In this document: positions 11,859-22,136 of the stretch, piece by piece
Position numbering within the stretch: the stretch's first letter is position 1
Layout: the number at the start of each line of letters is the position of its first letter
Assembly: GCA_029237815.1 (NCBI GenBank)
Contig: JAQZBP010000006.1
Location: forward strand, 124,001 to 188,000
Reading direction: 5' to 3'
DNA: 64,000 bases
Source of the DNA: Moraxellaceae bacterium
GTDB lineage: Bacteria > Pseudomonadota > Gammaproteobacteria > Pseudomonadales > Moraxellaceae
Position numbers and translations under genes: made by a program
Notes under the pieces: model-generated
Told to the model about the DNA's origin: nothing
Database searches by the model: none
What the model saw: only the letters and a program-made list of their open reading frames with translations

Positions 11859-13037
11859 TCAGCCGCCTTGCGCGGCGAGTCCGCTGTGCCGGTCCATGAA
11901 GTCCTTCATGCGCCGCAGGTACTCGCCCTGGCCGAGATGCAGCACGTGGTTGCCGGGAAACCAGTGCAGATGGCTGCCGGCCCAGTGCTCGTGCAGCAGG
12001 CGCAGGTAGCGCGGCGAGGTGAAGCGGTCGCCGGCGCCGCCGATGATGAGCAGGCGGTCGGTGTCGATCGCCGGCGCGTAGGTGAGCGGGCAATGCACGG
12101 CGAGCGCGTGCCGCATGTCGCGCAGGCTGACGCCGCGCCGGCCGAGCACCAGCGGCGCCAAGCGGTCGAGCAGCGGCCACTCCACGGCCATGTCCATCGG
12201 CAGCACCGCTGGCACGTTGGCGATCGCGTAGGCGAGGCGGCGGTCGCTGGAGGCGGCCAGCGCGGCGACATAGCCGCCCAGGCTCATGCCGGCGACACCG
12301 ATATTGCGCACGCCCTGCCCTTCCAGGTAGCCGATCCACACGCGCAGATCGTGCACCGACTGCAGCATGGCCTCGTTGGACTCGGCAAAGCCGCGCCCGA
12401 AAATGCCGAAGCCGTTGAAGGGCTCGCCCGGGCCGCGCCGGTCGCCGTGGAAGGGTTGTGTGTAGAGCAGGATGTCGTAGCCCTGGTCGTAGAACCCGCG
12501 CAGGCCGAAGAAGAGACTGTTGAACCAGCGCGGGCTGATGAAATAGCCGTGCGCAAAGAGCAGCGTCGGCCGCGGGCCGTCGGGATGGCGCCAGTGCTGC
12601 GCCACCACCTGGTGGTTGCGATGGTGGCGCGCATACGCCTCGCGCACCTCGGGATTCAGCGCCTGGTAGGGGCTCTGGAAGCCGACGAGCTCGGCGTTCA
12701 CGCCGCGCGGCGCGTAGCCGAGCAGGCGCGGCCGCCGGTGCGAGAAGGTGAGGTTGGCGGGCGGCGGCGGCATGGCCTCGGCGGCATTGCCGCGCGCCGC
12801 CACGGCCTTGTAGAACGCCAGCTGCTCGAGGTCCTGCTCGAAGCGGCCGGGGCGCAGGAAGGTGGACGTGAGCGATACGGCGACGCCGGCGGCAAGACCG
12901 GCACGCAGCACGTTGTCGAGTGCCGCGGTGCCGCGCACGCGCAAGGGCGCGCTGGCATCCAGCGGCGTGCCACAGGGCTGCCGGTTGTAATCCTCCGGCA
13001 GCGTTTCCCACCAGGGCAGGGCTTCGGCGATGGTCAT
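11859..13037 (-). CDS. Alpha/beta-fold hydrolase of unknown substrate
   Basis: A 392-aa protein with an alpha/beta-hydrolase core. It contains an oxyanion strand LLFAHGYF, the nucleophile elbow GMSLGG (Ser in GxSxG), an acid-loop region after LLIIGGAGDRF, and a terminal histidine in GNHVLHLG. The N-terminal ~150 residues form a cap-like region I do not recognise. There is no signal peptide. The start at 13037 has AGAGAGGGATG upstream. An in-frame extension to 13088 lacks a ribosome site. The size and the HGY..SPRWFNSLFFG region suggest the large ABHD18-like group, but the substrate cannot be inferred. Confidence 0.78.
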   Translation of the reverse strand: MTIAEALPWWETLPEDYNRQPCGTPLDASAPLRVRGTAALDNVLRAGLAAGVAVSLTSTFLRPGRFEQDLEQLAFYKAVAARGNAAEAMPPPPANLTFSHRRPRLLGYAPRGVNAELVGFQSPYQALNPEVREAYARHHRNHQVVAQHWRHPDGPRPTLLFAHGYFISPRWFNSLFFGLRGFYDQGYDILLYTQPFHGDRRGPGEPFNGFGIFGRGFAESNEAMLQSVHDLRVWIGYLEGQGVRNIGVAGMSLGGYVAALAASSDRRLAYAIANVPAVLPMDMAVEWPLLDRLAPLVLGRRGVSLRDMRHALAVHCPLTYAPAIDTDRLLIIGGAGDRFTSPRYLRLLHEHWAGSHLHWFPGNHVLHLGQGEYLRRMKDFMDRHSGLAAQGG

Positions 13038-13172
13038 GGGACATCCCTCTCTAGCCATTGTGAAGAGAGCCCACCGTAGCCGACGCATGGCCGGGCTTCA
13101 GCTCGAAAACGGTGTCCGCGGATTCCGCGCCGGCGCGTAGTGCGGGCGCGGCATTTCACAAGGTCCGGATAC

Positions 13173-13208
13173 AAAAAAGGCGGCACCGTTGCCGGGCCGC
13201 CTTTTTTT
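13173..13208. terminator. Bidirectional intrinsic terminator
   Basis: GGCGGC (13179-13184) and GCCGCC (13196-13201) form a stem flanked by six A and seven T. On the minus strand it ends the acyl-CoA dehydrogenase transcript a few bases after its stop; the other side faces no + strand gene. Confidence 0.85.
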
Positions 13209-13215
13209 ATCCGCC

Positions 13216-14391
13216 TCAGATCGAGCGCGAGATCAGTTCCTTCATGATCTCGTTGGTGCCGCCGTAGATGCGGTTGGCACGCGTGTCGATATAGGCGCGC
13301 GCGATCGGGTACTCCAGCATGTAGCCGTAGCCGCCGTGCAGCTGCACGCACTCGTCGACGACCTTGGAGAGCAGGTCCGACACCCAGTACTTGGCGGCGC
13401 AGGCGGCTTCCACGGACAGCTCGTTCTTCAGCACCTGCTCCATGCAGCGGTCGACGAACACGCGCGCGATCTGCACTTCCGAGCGCATCTCGGCCAGCTT
13501 GAAGCGGGTGTTCTGGTAGGCGTTCACCGGCTTGCCGAAGGTCTTGCGCTGCTTCACGTATTCCACGGTGGTGGCCAGCGCGTGCTCGGCGGCGGAGGCG
13601 CAGATGATGGCGATCATCATGCGTTCCCAGGCCAGCTCCTTCATCAGCATGATGAAGCCCATGCCTTCCATGCCGAGCAGGTTGCTCTTGGGCACGCGCA
13701 CGTTGTCGAAGAAAAGTTCGGACGTGTCCTGGCCTTTCATGCCGACCTTTTTCAGCGGCTTGCCCTTGCTGAAGCCGGGGGCGTGGGCGTCCATGATCAG
13801 CAGCGAGACGCTCTGCGCGCCGGCATTGATGTCGCCGGTCTTCACCGCCACCACGGCCATGTCGCAGAGGTAGCCATTGGTGATGAAGATCTTGGAGCCG
13901 TTGACGATGTAGTCGTCGCCGTCGGCCACCGCGGTGGTACGGATGGCCTGCAGGTCGGAGCCGGTGCCGGGTTCGGTCATGGCGATGGCGCCCACGACTT
14001 CGCCGGTGGCCATCTTCGGCAGCCAGGCCTTCTTCTGCGCTTCGTTGCCGAAGTTGTTGATGTAGTTGGCGACGATGTCGGAATGCAGGGCCATGCCGGA
14101 CGCGGAGTCGCCGACGCGGGCCTGCTCTTCCATCAGCACCATGGAGTACAGACGGTCCACGCCGGAGCCACCGTATTCCTCGGGCATGGTGCAGCAGAGC
14201 AGGCCGAGTTCGCCGGCCTTGTTCCAGAGCTTGCGGTCGATGTGCTGCTGCTCTTCCCACTTCTCGTGGAAGGGCGCGATCTCGGTTTCGAAATAGCGGC
14301 GCGCGGTGTCACGGAAGGCCTCGTGGTCGGCGTTGAACAGCGTGCGCGGGATCATCGGGGCAACGGGAGAGGGAACGTGTACAGCGCTCAT
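13216..14391 (-). CDS. Acyl-CoA dehydrogenase
   Basis: A 391-aa FAD-dependent acyl-CoA dehydrogenase that introduces the alpha-beta double bond in fatty acyl-CoA beta-oxidation. The family signatures are AIAMTEPGTGSDLQ (about residues 134-147), KVGMKGQDTSELFFDNVRVP (FAD and substrate contacts), and the C-terminal RIYGGTNEIMKELI. The position occupied by the catalytic Glu in medium-chain enzymes is Gly here (YGG). The base is therefore probably the helix-G glutamate used by long-chain and isovaleryl-type enzymes (inference). The ATG at 14391 has GGAG 7 nt upstream. It is divergent from a TetR gene across a 385-bp AT-richer gap, a common arrangement for local repression. Confidence 0.93.
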   Translation of the reverse strand: MSAVHVPSPVAPMIPRTLFNADHEAFRDTARRYFETEIAPFHEKWEEQQHIDRKLWNKAGELGLLCCTMPEEYGGSGVDRLYSMVLMEEQARVGDSASGMALHSDIVANYINNFGNEAQKKAWLPKMATGEVVGAIAMTEPGTGSDLQAIRTTAVADGDDYIVNGSKIFITNGYLCDMAVVAVKTGDINAGAQSVSLLIMDAHAPGFSKGKPLKKVGMKGQDTSELFFDNVRVPKSNLLGMEGMGFIMLMKELAWERMMIAIICASAAEHALATTVEYVKQRKTFGKPVNAYQNTRFKLAEMRSEVQIARVFVDRCMEQVLKNELSVEAACAAKYWVSDLLSKVVDECVQLHGGYGYMLEYPIARAYIDTRANRIYGGTNEIMKELISRSI

Positions 14392-14466
14392 CGGGGGCTC
14401 CGTGTGTGGGCAATAACCGGTGGGGGATGCGGGACATCATGCCGTATTTACAATACGTACGTCCAA

Positions 14467-14485
14467 CTTGTTTAATTGAAGCAAG
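14467..14485. promoter_or_regulatory. Imperfect palindrome, candidate TetR operator
   Basis: CTTGTTTAATTGAAGCAAG is an inverted repeat with 7 of 9 arm positions matching. It sits in an AT-rich stretch (about 14450-14610) that stands out from the GC-rich surroundings, between the divergent acyl-CoA dehydrogenase and TetR genes. That position suits an operator bound by the TetR protein to control the dehydrogenase. Promoter boxes nearby are ambiguous. Confidence 0.45.
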
Positions 14486-14775
14486 CACCCGAAAGCGGTG
14501 TCAAGGTGACGGGACGGTGCATAATCGCGCCGCGGCAGGCGGGCCGATACCGGCCCATGCCCCTGGAATATGCACTAACCTTTTGTTTTATTTGACTTAA
14601 TAGACAGAAACGCTGCTGGCCGCGCCCCGATGGGGTGGCGGGTGGCGCCGCGGGTTGTCCGGGCCAATGCCCGGCAGGACGGGCGCGGGCGGGCCGTTGC
14701 CCGGCCTGCGGACACGCCACCCCCGGTTCCGCCCCGGCCCGCCCGGCCAGCAGCCGCCTGTCCCACCGGACCGTG

Positions 14776-15513
14776 ATGATGGCCGACACCACCGACGCTA
14801 CCGCCAAACCCTCCCGCCGCACCCAGGCCGAGCGCAGCGAGGCCATGCGCGAGCGCCTGGTCGACGCGACCCTGAAGTGCCTGGTCAGCGAGGGCTACTC
14901 GGGCACCACCGTGAGCCGCATCGTGGCCGTGGCGCAGGTCTCCCGCGGCGCGCCGGTGCACCACTTCCCCACCAAGGCCGCGCTTATCGAGGCGGCGGCC
15001 GAAAAGCTGGTGCGGCATTTCTATATCGAGCTCGGCCGCATCATGCTGAGCCTGGAAGCCTCGGACGACCGCCTGCAGAAGCTGATCATGGTGGCCTGGC
15101 GCAACCTGATGGCGACGCCGGAAACCACGGCCCTGCTCGAGCTGCTGGTGGCGAGCCGCCACGAGCCCGAGCTCGCCGCGGTGATGCGCACGCTGTGGGC
15201 CGCCTGCTACCGCACCACGCAGACGGCGGCCACGCACTACCTGGAACCCGTGGGCGCGGACGACAACGTCAGCGACTTCATGATCCTGACGCAGTGGCTG
15301 CTGCGCGGCATGGCCGAGGACTACCAGCTCACCGGCCACGAGCCGGCCTCGCGCGCCTTCTTCGACCGCTACCTCGCGCTCTGGTCCTCGCTGCTGCAGG
15401 CGCATCTGCGCGCCCGCCCCGGCGTCACCACGCCGCCGCCGCGTCCCGCGCACTGGGACAGCAGCCTTGTCAGCATCCGCCGGGCCGCCGGCGAGGACAG
15501 CGGCGGCGACTAG
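14776..15513 (+). CDS. TetR/AcrR-family transcriptional regulator
   Basis: A 245-aa regulator with an N-terminal TetR helix-turn-helix (about residues 20-65: RLVDATLKCLVSEGYSGTTV, then ISRGAPVHHFPTK-like recognition helix) and a helical ligand-binding domain. The two adjacent ATGs at 14776 and 14779 are both possible starts. The longer frame back to 14635 is Pro/Ala/Gly-rich and unlike the family N-terminus. Divergence from the acyl-CoA dehydrogenase suggests it represses that gene in response to an acyl-CoA or lipid ligand. The target is inferred from position only. Confidence 0.88.
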   Translation: MMADTTDATAKPSRRTQAERSEAMRERLVDATLKCLVSEGYSGTTVSRIVAVAQVSRGAPVHHFPTKAALIEAAAEKLVRHFYIELGRIMLSLEASDDRLQKLIMVAWRNLMATPETTALLELLVASRHEPELAAVMRTLWAACYRTTQTAATHYLEPVGADDNVSDFMILTQWLLRGMAEDYQLTGHEPASRAFFDRYLALWSSLLQAHLRARPGVTTPPPRPAHWDSSLVSIRRAAGEDSGGD

Positions 15514-15560
15514 CACCGCGCGGCGCTTCCCCCAGGGCCGCCATGGCCCGCATGAACCAG

Positions 15561-15591
15561 AAGCCGGCAGGAATGCCGGCTTCGTCGTTTC
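15561..15591 (+). terminator. Hairpin after the TetR gene
   Basis: AAGCCGGCA-GGAA-TGCCGGCTT (15561-15582) is a perfect 9-bp stem followed by CGTCGTTT, 47 bp after the TetR stop. It is probably the transcript end, although the T-run is short. Confidence 0.55.
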
Positions 15592-15671
15592 CGCACCCCG
15601 CCAGCAAGCCCATCGCCACGTCGCACTGTCGCGACAGCGCCTGCGTCAATGGCGTGCGCGACAGCACGCCC

Positions 15672-15804
15672 GGTTCTCGGTTCTCGGTTCTCGGTTCTCG
15701 GTTCTCGGTTCGAGGTTCTCGGTTCTCGGTTCTCGGTTCGAGGTTCTCGGTTCTCGGTTCGAGGTTCGAGGTTCGAGGTTCGAGGTTCGAGGTTCGAGGT
15801 TCGA
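15672..15804 (+). repeat. Heptanucleotide tandem array, 19 units of two variants
   Basis: Nineteen consecutive 7-bp units begin GGTT and are of two kinds, C = GGTTCTC and A = GGTTCGA, in the order C5 A C3 A C2 A7; a partial GGTTCC follows. The array ends 104 bp before the start of the kinase gene at 15909, so it lies in that gene's upstream region. A 7-bp unit shifts frame and changes spacing by less than a helical turn, which would matter if transcription crosses it. Confidence 0.97.
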
Positions 15805-15908
15805 GGTTCCTCAAGCTCGGCCTTGCGCAACGACATTTCAAAAGAACGTCCTATATTTCTCACAATGCCTCTCTCGCGTACGCCGCCTACGGATGAAATG
15901 CTAGCCGC

Positions 15909-18443
15909 ATGAACGCACCGGACCCGACGGCGGACGAAGCCACGCGCCTTGCGACCCTGCAGTCGCTGTGCATCCTGGACACGCCCCCAGACCCCGAGAT
16001 CGACCGCATCACGCGCATGGCTGCGCGCATGCTCAACGTGCCCGTTGCCGCGATCTCCCTGATCGACGCACAGCGCCAGTGGTTCATGTCCTCCGTTGGT
16101 CTCTCGATCGGTGAGACGCCGCGCGAGGCCTCGTTTTGCGCCCATGCCATCGAGTGCGATGAGCCCCTGGTAATTGCCGATGCCCGGCTGGATCCACGCC
16201 TCCGTGACAATCCCCTCGTGACCGGACCGCCGCACGTTGTCGCCTATGCCGGCCAGCCCGTCCGTTCGCTGCAGGGCCACGCGCTCGGCGCGCTCTGCGT
16301 GATCGATCATGAGCCGCACGTCTTCTCGGCAAGCGAGATCGCCACGCTGCGGGATCTCGCCGCGCTGGTCGAGCAGCATTTCCGCAACCGGGAGCGCATG
16401 CGCGAGTCGGCGCACATGCGCCAGGAACTGCAGGAGGTCGAGGCAAAATTCCAGAGCATTTTCCTGCAGGCGGGGGTCGGCATCGCGCTGGTCTCGCTGG
16501 CCGGCCGCTGGCTGCGCGTGAACCGCAAGCTCTGCGCCATCACCGGCTACACCGAGGACGAGATGCTGCAGCTGGATTTCCAGGGCATGACCCATCCCGA
16601 CGACCTCGGCGCCGACCTCCGGCAGCTCGACGACATGGTGGCGGGCCGCATCCACGACTACACGATGGAGAAGCGCTACCGCCACAAGGGCGGCCACTAT
16701 GTCTGGGTGGCCCTGACCGCGGCGCTGCTGCGCGACGAGGACGGCCAGCCGCGGCACGCCGTCGCGGTGGTGCAGGACATCCAGCAGCGCAAGCTGCTGG
16801 AGGCGCAGGTGCTCGAGGCCCAGCGCGAGCTGGAGTCGCGCGTGGCGCGTCGCACGGCCGAGCTCTCCGAACAGAAGGAGCGCCTGCGCCTCGTGCTGGA
16901 GACCGCGACCGACGCCTATATCGCCACCGACGCGCGCGGCGTCATCACAGAGTGGAACCTGGCCGCCGAAAAAGTCTTCGGCTGGACGCGGGACGAGGCC
17001 ATCGGCCTGTCCATCCTCGACACGGTGATCCCGGCGTCTTCGTACGACAACCACGTCGAGCGCCTCCGGCAGTTCAACAACACCGGCGAATCGCGCGTGC
17101 TGAAGCACGTGCTGGAACTCACCGCCCGCCACCGCGATGGCCACGCCTTCCCCGTGGAGATCTCGCTCACCGCCAACCGCTTCGGCGAGGAGTGGCTGAT
17201 CAGCTCCTTCCTCCGCGACATCACCGCGCGCAAGGCGGCCGAGGCCTCGCTCATGGACGCACGCCGCCATGCCGAGGATGCGCTGCTCGCCGCCGAGGCG
17301 GCCAACCAGGCCAAGACGGATTTCCTCGCCACCATGAGCCACGAGATCCGTACGCCGCTCAACGGCGTGATCGGCTTCAACGGCCTGCTGCTCGCCAGCA
17401 CGCTCGACGAGGAGCAGCGCCGCTATGCCGAGCTGGCGCGGCAGTCGGGCGAATCCCTGCTGCACCTGCTCAACGACTTCCTGGATTTCACCAAGATTGA
17501 ATCGGGCCACCTCGAGCTCGAGCCGGTGGAATTCGACCTGCACCTCGAGGCCAGCCATGTGCTCGCCCTGGTGCAGGAAGCCGCGCACGAGAAAGGCCTG
17601 GAGCTGCGCGAGAACATCAACGTGCCGCACCGCCTGCGCGGCGACGCGGCGCGGCTGCGCCAGATCCTGCTCAACCTGCTCAGCAACGCCGTGAAGTTCA
17701 CGCCGCAGGGCCACGTCATGCTCTGCTGCGAGGAAGCGGAGCGCCAGGGCAGCACCATGCGCATCTGCTTCCAGGTGGTCGACACCGGTATCGGCATCGA
17801 CCCGGCCACGCGCAAACGGCTCTTCCAGCCCTTCGTGCAGGCCGACGCCAGCACCACGCGGCGTTTCGGCGGCACCGGCCTGGGACTCGCCATCTGCAAG
17901 CGCCTCACTGCAGCCATGGGCGGCGAGATCGGCGTGCGCAGCACACCGGGCGAGGGCAGCACCTTCTGGGTGGAGCTGCCCTTCGAGGTGCTGGCCGGCA
18001 CCGGCCAGCCGCTTCTCGAGGAGCCGCCGGTCCACAGCGAACAACACAACGGCGGACCGCACCGCGCCCGCGTGCTGGTGGTGGAGGACAACCCGGTCAG
18101 CCAGCTGCTGGCGTCCGAGGTGTTCAAGCGCCTCGGCTGCCAGGTCGACGTCGTCGGCAACGGCCAGGAGGCCGTCGAGGTGTTCGCGCACATGCCCTAC
18201 GACCTCGTGCTCATGGATTGCGACATGCCGGTGATGAACGGCTTCGACGCCACGCGCCGCATCCGCGGCATGGAAAAGGCCGGCCAGCGCGTGCCCATCA
18301 TCGCAATGACGGCCTCGGCGCTGCAGGGCGACGCCGAGAAATGCATCGCGGCGGGCATGGACGACTTCATGTCCAAACCGCTGCGCTTCGCCCAGCTCGC
18401 GAAACTGGTCGACACCTGGCTGCAGGCCGGCCTGCGCGACTGA
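15909..18443 (+). CDS. Hybrid histidine kinase, GAF-PAS-PAS-HisKA-HATPase-REC
   Basis: An 844-aa soluble sensor kinase. Its N-terminal GAF domain (about 10-160) is of the type containing [10 protein letters not shown] and ALGALCVID. Two PAS domains follow (about 175-295 and 315-435), then a short coiled coil, HisKA with His478 in [10 protein letters not shown], HATPase ([13 protein letters not shown]) and a receiver with Asp770 in [11 protein letters not shown]. There is no HPt or output domain. The GAF domain is paralogous to that of the kinase at 31610. The HisKA-to-REC half is nearly the same as in the convergent kinase at 18943-21786. The Shine-Dalgarno is weak. The heptamer array lies just upstream. 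Confidence 0.93.
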   Translation: MNAPDPTADEATRLATLQSLCILDTPPDPEIDRITRMAARMLNVPVAAISLIDAQRQWFMSSVGLSIGETPREASFCAHAIECDEPLVIADARLDPRLRDNPLVTGPPHVVAYAGQPVRSLQGHALGALCVIDHEPHVFSASEIATLRDLAALVEQHFRNRERMRESAHMRQELQEVEAKFQSIFLQAGVGIALVSLAGRWLRVNRKLCAITGYTEDEMLQLDFQGMTHPDDLGADLRQLDDMVAGRIHDYTMEKRYRHKGGHYVWVALTAALLRDEDGQPRHAVAVVQDIQQRKLLEAQVLEAQRELESRVARRTAELSEQKERLRLVLETATDAYIATDARGVITEWNLAAEKVFGWTRDEAIGLSILDTVIPASSYDNHVERLRQFNNTGESRVLKHVLELTARHRDGHAFPVEISLTANRFGEEWLISSFLRDITARKAAEASLMDARRHAEDALLAAEAANQAKTDFLATMSHEIRTPLNGVIGFNGLLLASTLDEEQRRYAELARQSGESLLHLLNDFLDFTKIESGHLELEPVEFDLHLEASHVLALVQEAAHEKGLELRENINVPHRLRGDAARLRQILLNLLSNAVKFTPQGHVMLCCEEAERQGSTMRICFQVVDTGIGIDPATRKRLFQPFVQADASTTRRFGGTGLGLAICKRLTAAMGGEIGVRSTPGEGSTFWVELPFEVLAGTGQPLLEEPPVHSEQHNGGPHRARVLVVEDNPVSQLLASEVFKRLGCQVDVVGNGQEAVEVFAHMPYDLVLMDCDMPVMNGFDATRRIRGMEKAGQRVPIIAMTASALQGDAEKCIAAGMDDFMSKPLRFAQLAKLVDTWLQAGLRD

Positions 18444-18554
18444 ATGCGCGCGCTGTGACGCAGCACTGCAATCCCGGTGTGACGGCCTGCGCAGCCGCAG
18501 GCGGCGCGTGGCGCTACAGTGGCGGCGTTACCTCTCACTGCGAAGGCAAGCGCC

Positions 18555-18797
18555 ATGCCCCTGATCCGAGTCCTTCCTTTCTACATGCTGCTGCTCGCGG
18601 CCTGCTCCACGCCGCCCGACACCACAGCGCTCGACGGTGACTTCGATGCGGGCCCCGACTGCCGGGACGCCTGCGCCGCCGGCTACCGCTGGGCGCTCGA
18701 GGAAGAGCACACCGACCCGGTGAAGTGCCGGGGCGAGGAAGAGTTCGCGCGCGGCTGCCGCAAGGCCGTCGATTTCCAGAAGCCCTTCGGCAGCTGA
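18555..18797 (+). CDS. Small Cys-rich lipoprotein
   Basis: An 80-aa ORF starting MPLIRVLPFYMLLLAACS, with a short type II signal peptide and lipobox LAAC (lipidated Cys17). The mature part is acidic and holds four further cysteines (CRDAC, KCRG, GCRK) that could form two disulfides in the periplasm. A GAAGG motif lies about 9 nt upstream of the ATG at 18555. It is wedged between two convergent paralogous kinase genes. No family recognised. Confidence 0.7.
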   Translation: MPLIRVLPFYMLLLAACSTPPDTTALDGDFDAGPDCRDACAAGYRWALEEEHTDPVKCRGEEEFARGCRKAVDFQKPFGS

Positions 18798-18942
18798 TTC
18801 ACCCACACGCCGTCCCGCTTCCACCGCCCGCGCCCGCGGGCGCGTTGCTGCCGCCGATTCCGTCACGCGCAGACTGCTGCCGACCACCTGATTCCGTTTG
18901 CCGCCGCGGCAATGCCGCGCTGCGTCGGACACCGCGCATCCG

Positions 18943-21786
18943 TTACTCCTGCCCCAGCCAGCGCTTCACCACCTGCGAGAGCATGCCGAGGCGCAGCGGC
19001 TTGGACATGAAGTCGTCCATGCCGGCGGCAATGCATTTTTCGGCATCGCCCTGCAGCGCCGAGGCCGTCATCGCGATGATGGGCACGTGCTGCGCGCCGG
19101 ATTCGATCTCGCGGATCTGCCGCGTGGCATCGAAGCCGTTCATGACCGGCATGTCGCAATCCATGCAGACCAGGTCGTAGGGGCGGCCGCGGAAGGCCTC
19201 CACGGCCTCGCGGCCGTTGCCGACCACATCGACCTCGTAGCCGAGGCGCTTGAAGATTTCCGCGGCGAGCATCTGGCTCACGGCATTGTCGTCGGCCACC
19301 AGCACGCGGCCATGGCAGGCGCCGTCGGCCGCCGGCACCAGCGCGTCGAGCCCGGCATCGATGGGCGGCAATGGGCCGCTGGCGAGGAGCTCGAAAGGCA
19401 GCTCCACCCAGAAGGTGCTGCCCTCGCCCGGCGTGCTGCGCACACCGATATGACCGCCCATGGCCTCGGCCAGGCGCTTACTGATGGCAAGGCCGAGCCC
19501 GGTGCCGCCGAAGCGCCGCGTGGTGCTGGCGTCGGCCTGGATAAAGGGCTGGAACAGGCGGCGGCTGACGCCGGGGTCGATGCCGATGCCGGTGTCGATC
19601 ACGCGAAAGCAGACGCGCACCCGCGCGCCCTCGCGCCCGGCCTCCTCGCAGCAGAGCGTGACGCTGCCCGCGAGCGTGAACTTCACGGCGTTGTAGAGCA
19701 GGTTGAGCAATATCTGGCGCAGCCGCGTCACGTCGCCGCGCAGGCGGCCGCTGATACCGATCTCGGTGCGCAGCTCCAGGCCCTTCTCCTGCGCCGTCTT
19801 CTGCACCATCGCCAGCAGGTGGCCGATCTCCTGCACCAGGTCGAACTCCACCGGCTCGAGCTCGAGCCGGCCCGATTCGATCTTGGTGAAATCCAGGAAG
19901 TCGTTGAGCAGGTGCAGCAGCGCCTCGCCCGACTGCCGCGCCAGCTCGGCATAACGGCGCTGCTCGTCGGTCAGCGCCGAGCTCAGCAGCAGGCCGTTGA
20001 AGCCGATCACGCCGTTCAGGGGCGTGCGGATCTCGTGGCTCATGGTGGCGAGGAAATCGGTTTTCGCCTGGTTGGCGGCTTCCGCCTCGGCCAGCGCCTG
20101 CTCGGCCTGCCAGGTCGCCAGGCGCAGCTCCTGCGTGCGCCGCTCGACACGCCGCTCCAGCTCCAGTCGCGTCTCCTTGAGCTCGTGCTCCAGGCGCTTG
20201 AGCATGGTGATGTCGGTGACCACATCCAGCGCATGCGGGTGCACGCCGGCCTCGGTGCTGCCGAGCGCCACCGAAGAAATCGCCCAGATGAAGTGTCCGT
20301 CCTTGTGGCGGTAGCGTTTCTCCAGCGTGTAGTCGGGAATGGCGCCCGCGCGCAGTTGCGCGAACTGGTCCAGGTTGAGCGCGAGGTCGTCGGGATGGCA
20401 AAGCTGGTCGAATGTCATCTCCCTCAATTCGGCCTCGCTGTAGCCGAGCAACTGGCAAAGGTGGCGGTTCACCCGCTGCAGCCGGCCATCGAGGTCGACG
20501 GAGAGGACCCCGACCGCCGCCAGCCGGAAGAAGCCTTCGATCTCGGCCTGCGCCTGCTTGCGCCCGGTGATCTCTTCGAAGATGCCGATGCTGTAGGGCG
20601 GCGCACCGCCCTCGGGGATGCGCACCGGCGAGCCGTTGATACGCACCCAGATGATGTTGCCGTTCTTGCACACATAGCGCTTTTCCGCACTGAAGCTGGC
20701 CGCGCCCGTGGCGACGGCGCGCTGCAGTTCGGCCAGGGCGATGCCGCGGTCGGGGGGATAGGCGAGATCCGACGTGCGCATCGTCAGCAGCTCCGCCTCG
20801 CTGTAGCCCGTCATGTCGCACAGCTTGCTGTTGACGCGCAGGAAGCGCCCGTCGGTGCCGATGTGGGCGATACCGACGCCGGCCTGGTCGAAGGTGGCGC
20901 GCATGGCGGCTTCTGACTGGCGCAAGGCCGTCTCGGTACGCTTCCTCTCGGTGATGTCGGCAAAAATGACCGTGAACTCGCCGGCCTCATGGCTGTAGGC
21001 ATACACGTCGAACCACTGCCCGGTGATCAGGAAGTCGAGCTCGAAGCGCCGCTCGCCGCCGTGCAGCGCCAGCTCGCCATAGAGCGCGATGAGATCGGGC
21101 TTCAGGTCCTCGATGCCCGGGAAGGCACGCGTGACGCGCTGGCCGACGACGGCCTCGCGCGGGCGGCCGATGATGCGCTCGAAGGCCGGGTTCACGTCCA
21201 GGTACTCGAAATCGACGGGCTTGCCGCGGCTGTCGGTGATGATGCGCCCATGCATCATGCCGTTGACCTTGTTGTTGAAGAGCGCGTTGTAGCGACGCTC
21301 CGCCTCCCGCGCCGAGCGCTGCTCGTGGCGCAGCTCCTCCTCGGCCTGGCGGCGGTCGCTGATGTCGCGGAACAGGATGGCGAAGTGTCCCGGCGAGGGC
21401 GCGTAGCAGTACATCTCGTAGTAGCGGCCGGTGTCGACATTGAAATCCTCGAACCATTGCGGCTCGCCGCTTTGCGCGACGCTGCAGAAGCGCTCGCGCC
21501 ACACCCGCTCCTGGCGCGGCGCCCACTCCAGCGAGGGCCGCCCGACGATGCCGTGGGGCAAGCCGGTCTGCCGGTAGTAGGCCTCGTTCACCTCGAGGAA
21601 GCGGAAATCGTGGACGACGCCCGCGGCGTCGCAGAGCGCCTCGCCGAGCGCGAAGGCCTCGGTCATGTTCTCGAACAGGCTCTGGTAGTGCGCAAGGCGC
21701 CGCTCCAGCGCCTGCAGTTGCTGGCGCATGCGCGGGGCGGCAGGGTCGTCTGTGTCCATCGGGGAACCGGTTGCCGGGGAATCCAT
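18943..21786 (-). CDS. Hybrid histidine kinase, four PAS domains-HisKA-HATPase-REC
   Basis: A 947-aa soluble sensor kinase. It has four PAS domains (about 40-155, 170-285, 295-410, 420-540), a coiled-coil segment rich in E, L and R, HisKA with His584 in [10 protein letters not shown], HATPase ([13 protein letters not shown]) and a receiver with Asp876 in [11 protein letters not shown]. No HPt follows. The ATG at 21786 gives the full open frame; an internal ATG at 21759 is equally possible, and neither has a clear ribosome site. The C-terminal half is almost identical to that of the convergent kinase ending at 18443, so the two coding regions form a long imperfect inverted repeat around the lipoprotein gene. 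Confidence 0.92.
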   Translation of the reverse strand: MDSPATGSPMDTDDPAAPRMRQQLQALERRLAHYQSLFENMTEAFALGEALCDAAGVVHDFRFLEVNEAYYRQTGLPHGIVGRPSLEWAPRQERVWRERFCSVAQSGEPQWFEDFNVDTGRYYEMYCYAPSPGHFAILFRDISDRRQAEEELRHEQRSAREAERRYNALFNNKVNGMMHGRIITDSRGKPVDFEYLDVNPAFERIIGRPREAVVGQRVTRAFPGIEDLKPDLIALYGELALHGGERRFELDFLITGQWFDVYAYSHEAGEFTVIFADITERKRTETALRQSEAAMRATFDQAGVGIAHIGTDGRFLRVNSKLCDMTGYSEAELLTMRTSDLAYPPDRGIALAELQRAVATGAASFSAEKRYVCKNGNIIWVRINGSPVRIPEGGAPPYSIGIFEEITGRKQAQAEIEGFFRLAAVGVLSVDLDGRLQRVNRHLCQLLGYSEAELREMTFDQLCHPDDLALNLDQFAQLRAGAIPDYTLEKRYRHKDGHFIWAISSVALGSTEAGVHPHALDVVTDITMLKRLEHELKETRLELERRVERRTQELRLATWQAEQALAEAEAANQAKTDFLATMSHEIRTPLNGVIGFNGLLLSSALTDEQRRYAELARQSGEALLHLLNDFLDFTKIESGRLELEPVEFDLVQEIGHLLAMVQKTAQEKGLELRTEIGISGRLRGDVTRLRQILLNLLYNAVKFTLAGSVTLCCEEAGREGARVRVCFRVIDTGIGIDPGVSRRLFQPFIQADASTTRRFGGTGLGLAISKRLAEAMGGHIGVRSTPGEGSTFWVELPFELLASGPLPPIDAGLDALVPAADGACHGRVLVADDNAVSQMLAAEIFKRLGYEVDVVGNGREAVEAFRGRPYDLVCMDCDMPVMNGFDATRQIREIESGAQHVPIIAMTASALQGDAEKCIAAGMDDFMSKPLRLGMLSQVVKRWLGQE

Positions 21787-22136
21787 CGGTCATGCGCGGG
21801 CGGACCCGGCACGGAAAACATGCCTAGAGCCTAGTCAATGCGCGCGCGGCCCGTTTACGGGAACCCGGCAGAGCCGTTTTTCGTGCACACACTGAAACCA
21901 AACCTGTACTGGAGCACCGCCGTCGGGGCCGTTGCGGAGGCTTTCGCGGGAGCCAGTGCTGACGAAGTCCGGTGCCGCGGCCCGTGTGGTCCGCTGCTGC
22001 GGCCCGTCGCGCCGCAGCCCCTCGCCCGCTTCGGCACCGAAGGGACCGCCGGCCCTTTCGATGCGGCCGGCCCGCGGGTAGCCTTGGGCCACCTGCGCCG
22101 GGCGGCGCCGCCACGACCACGAAAGGGAGACAGCAC
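21787..22136. other. Intergenic gap, no gene seen
   Basis: About 350 bp between the divergent kinase and oxidoreductase genes. I see no credible ORF, hairpin terminator or tandem repeat. It must hold the promoters of both genes, but no convincing -35/-10 pair stands out. Confidence 0.5.

Noticed and set aside
15672..15804. Possible CRISPR array
   Set aside because: Units are contiguous 7-mers with no spacers and no cas genes nearby. The same holds for the arrays at 27436, 33822, 57483 and 61271.
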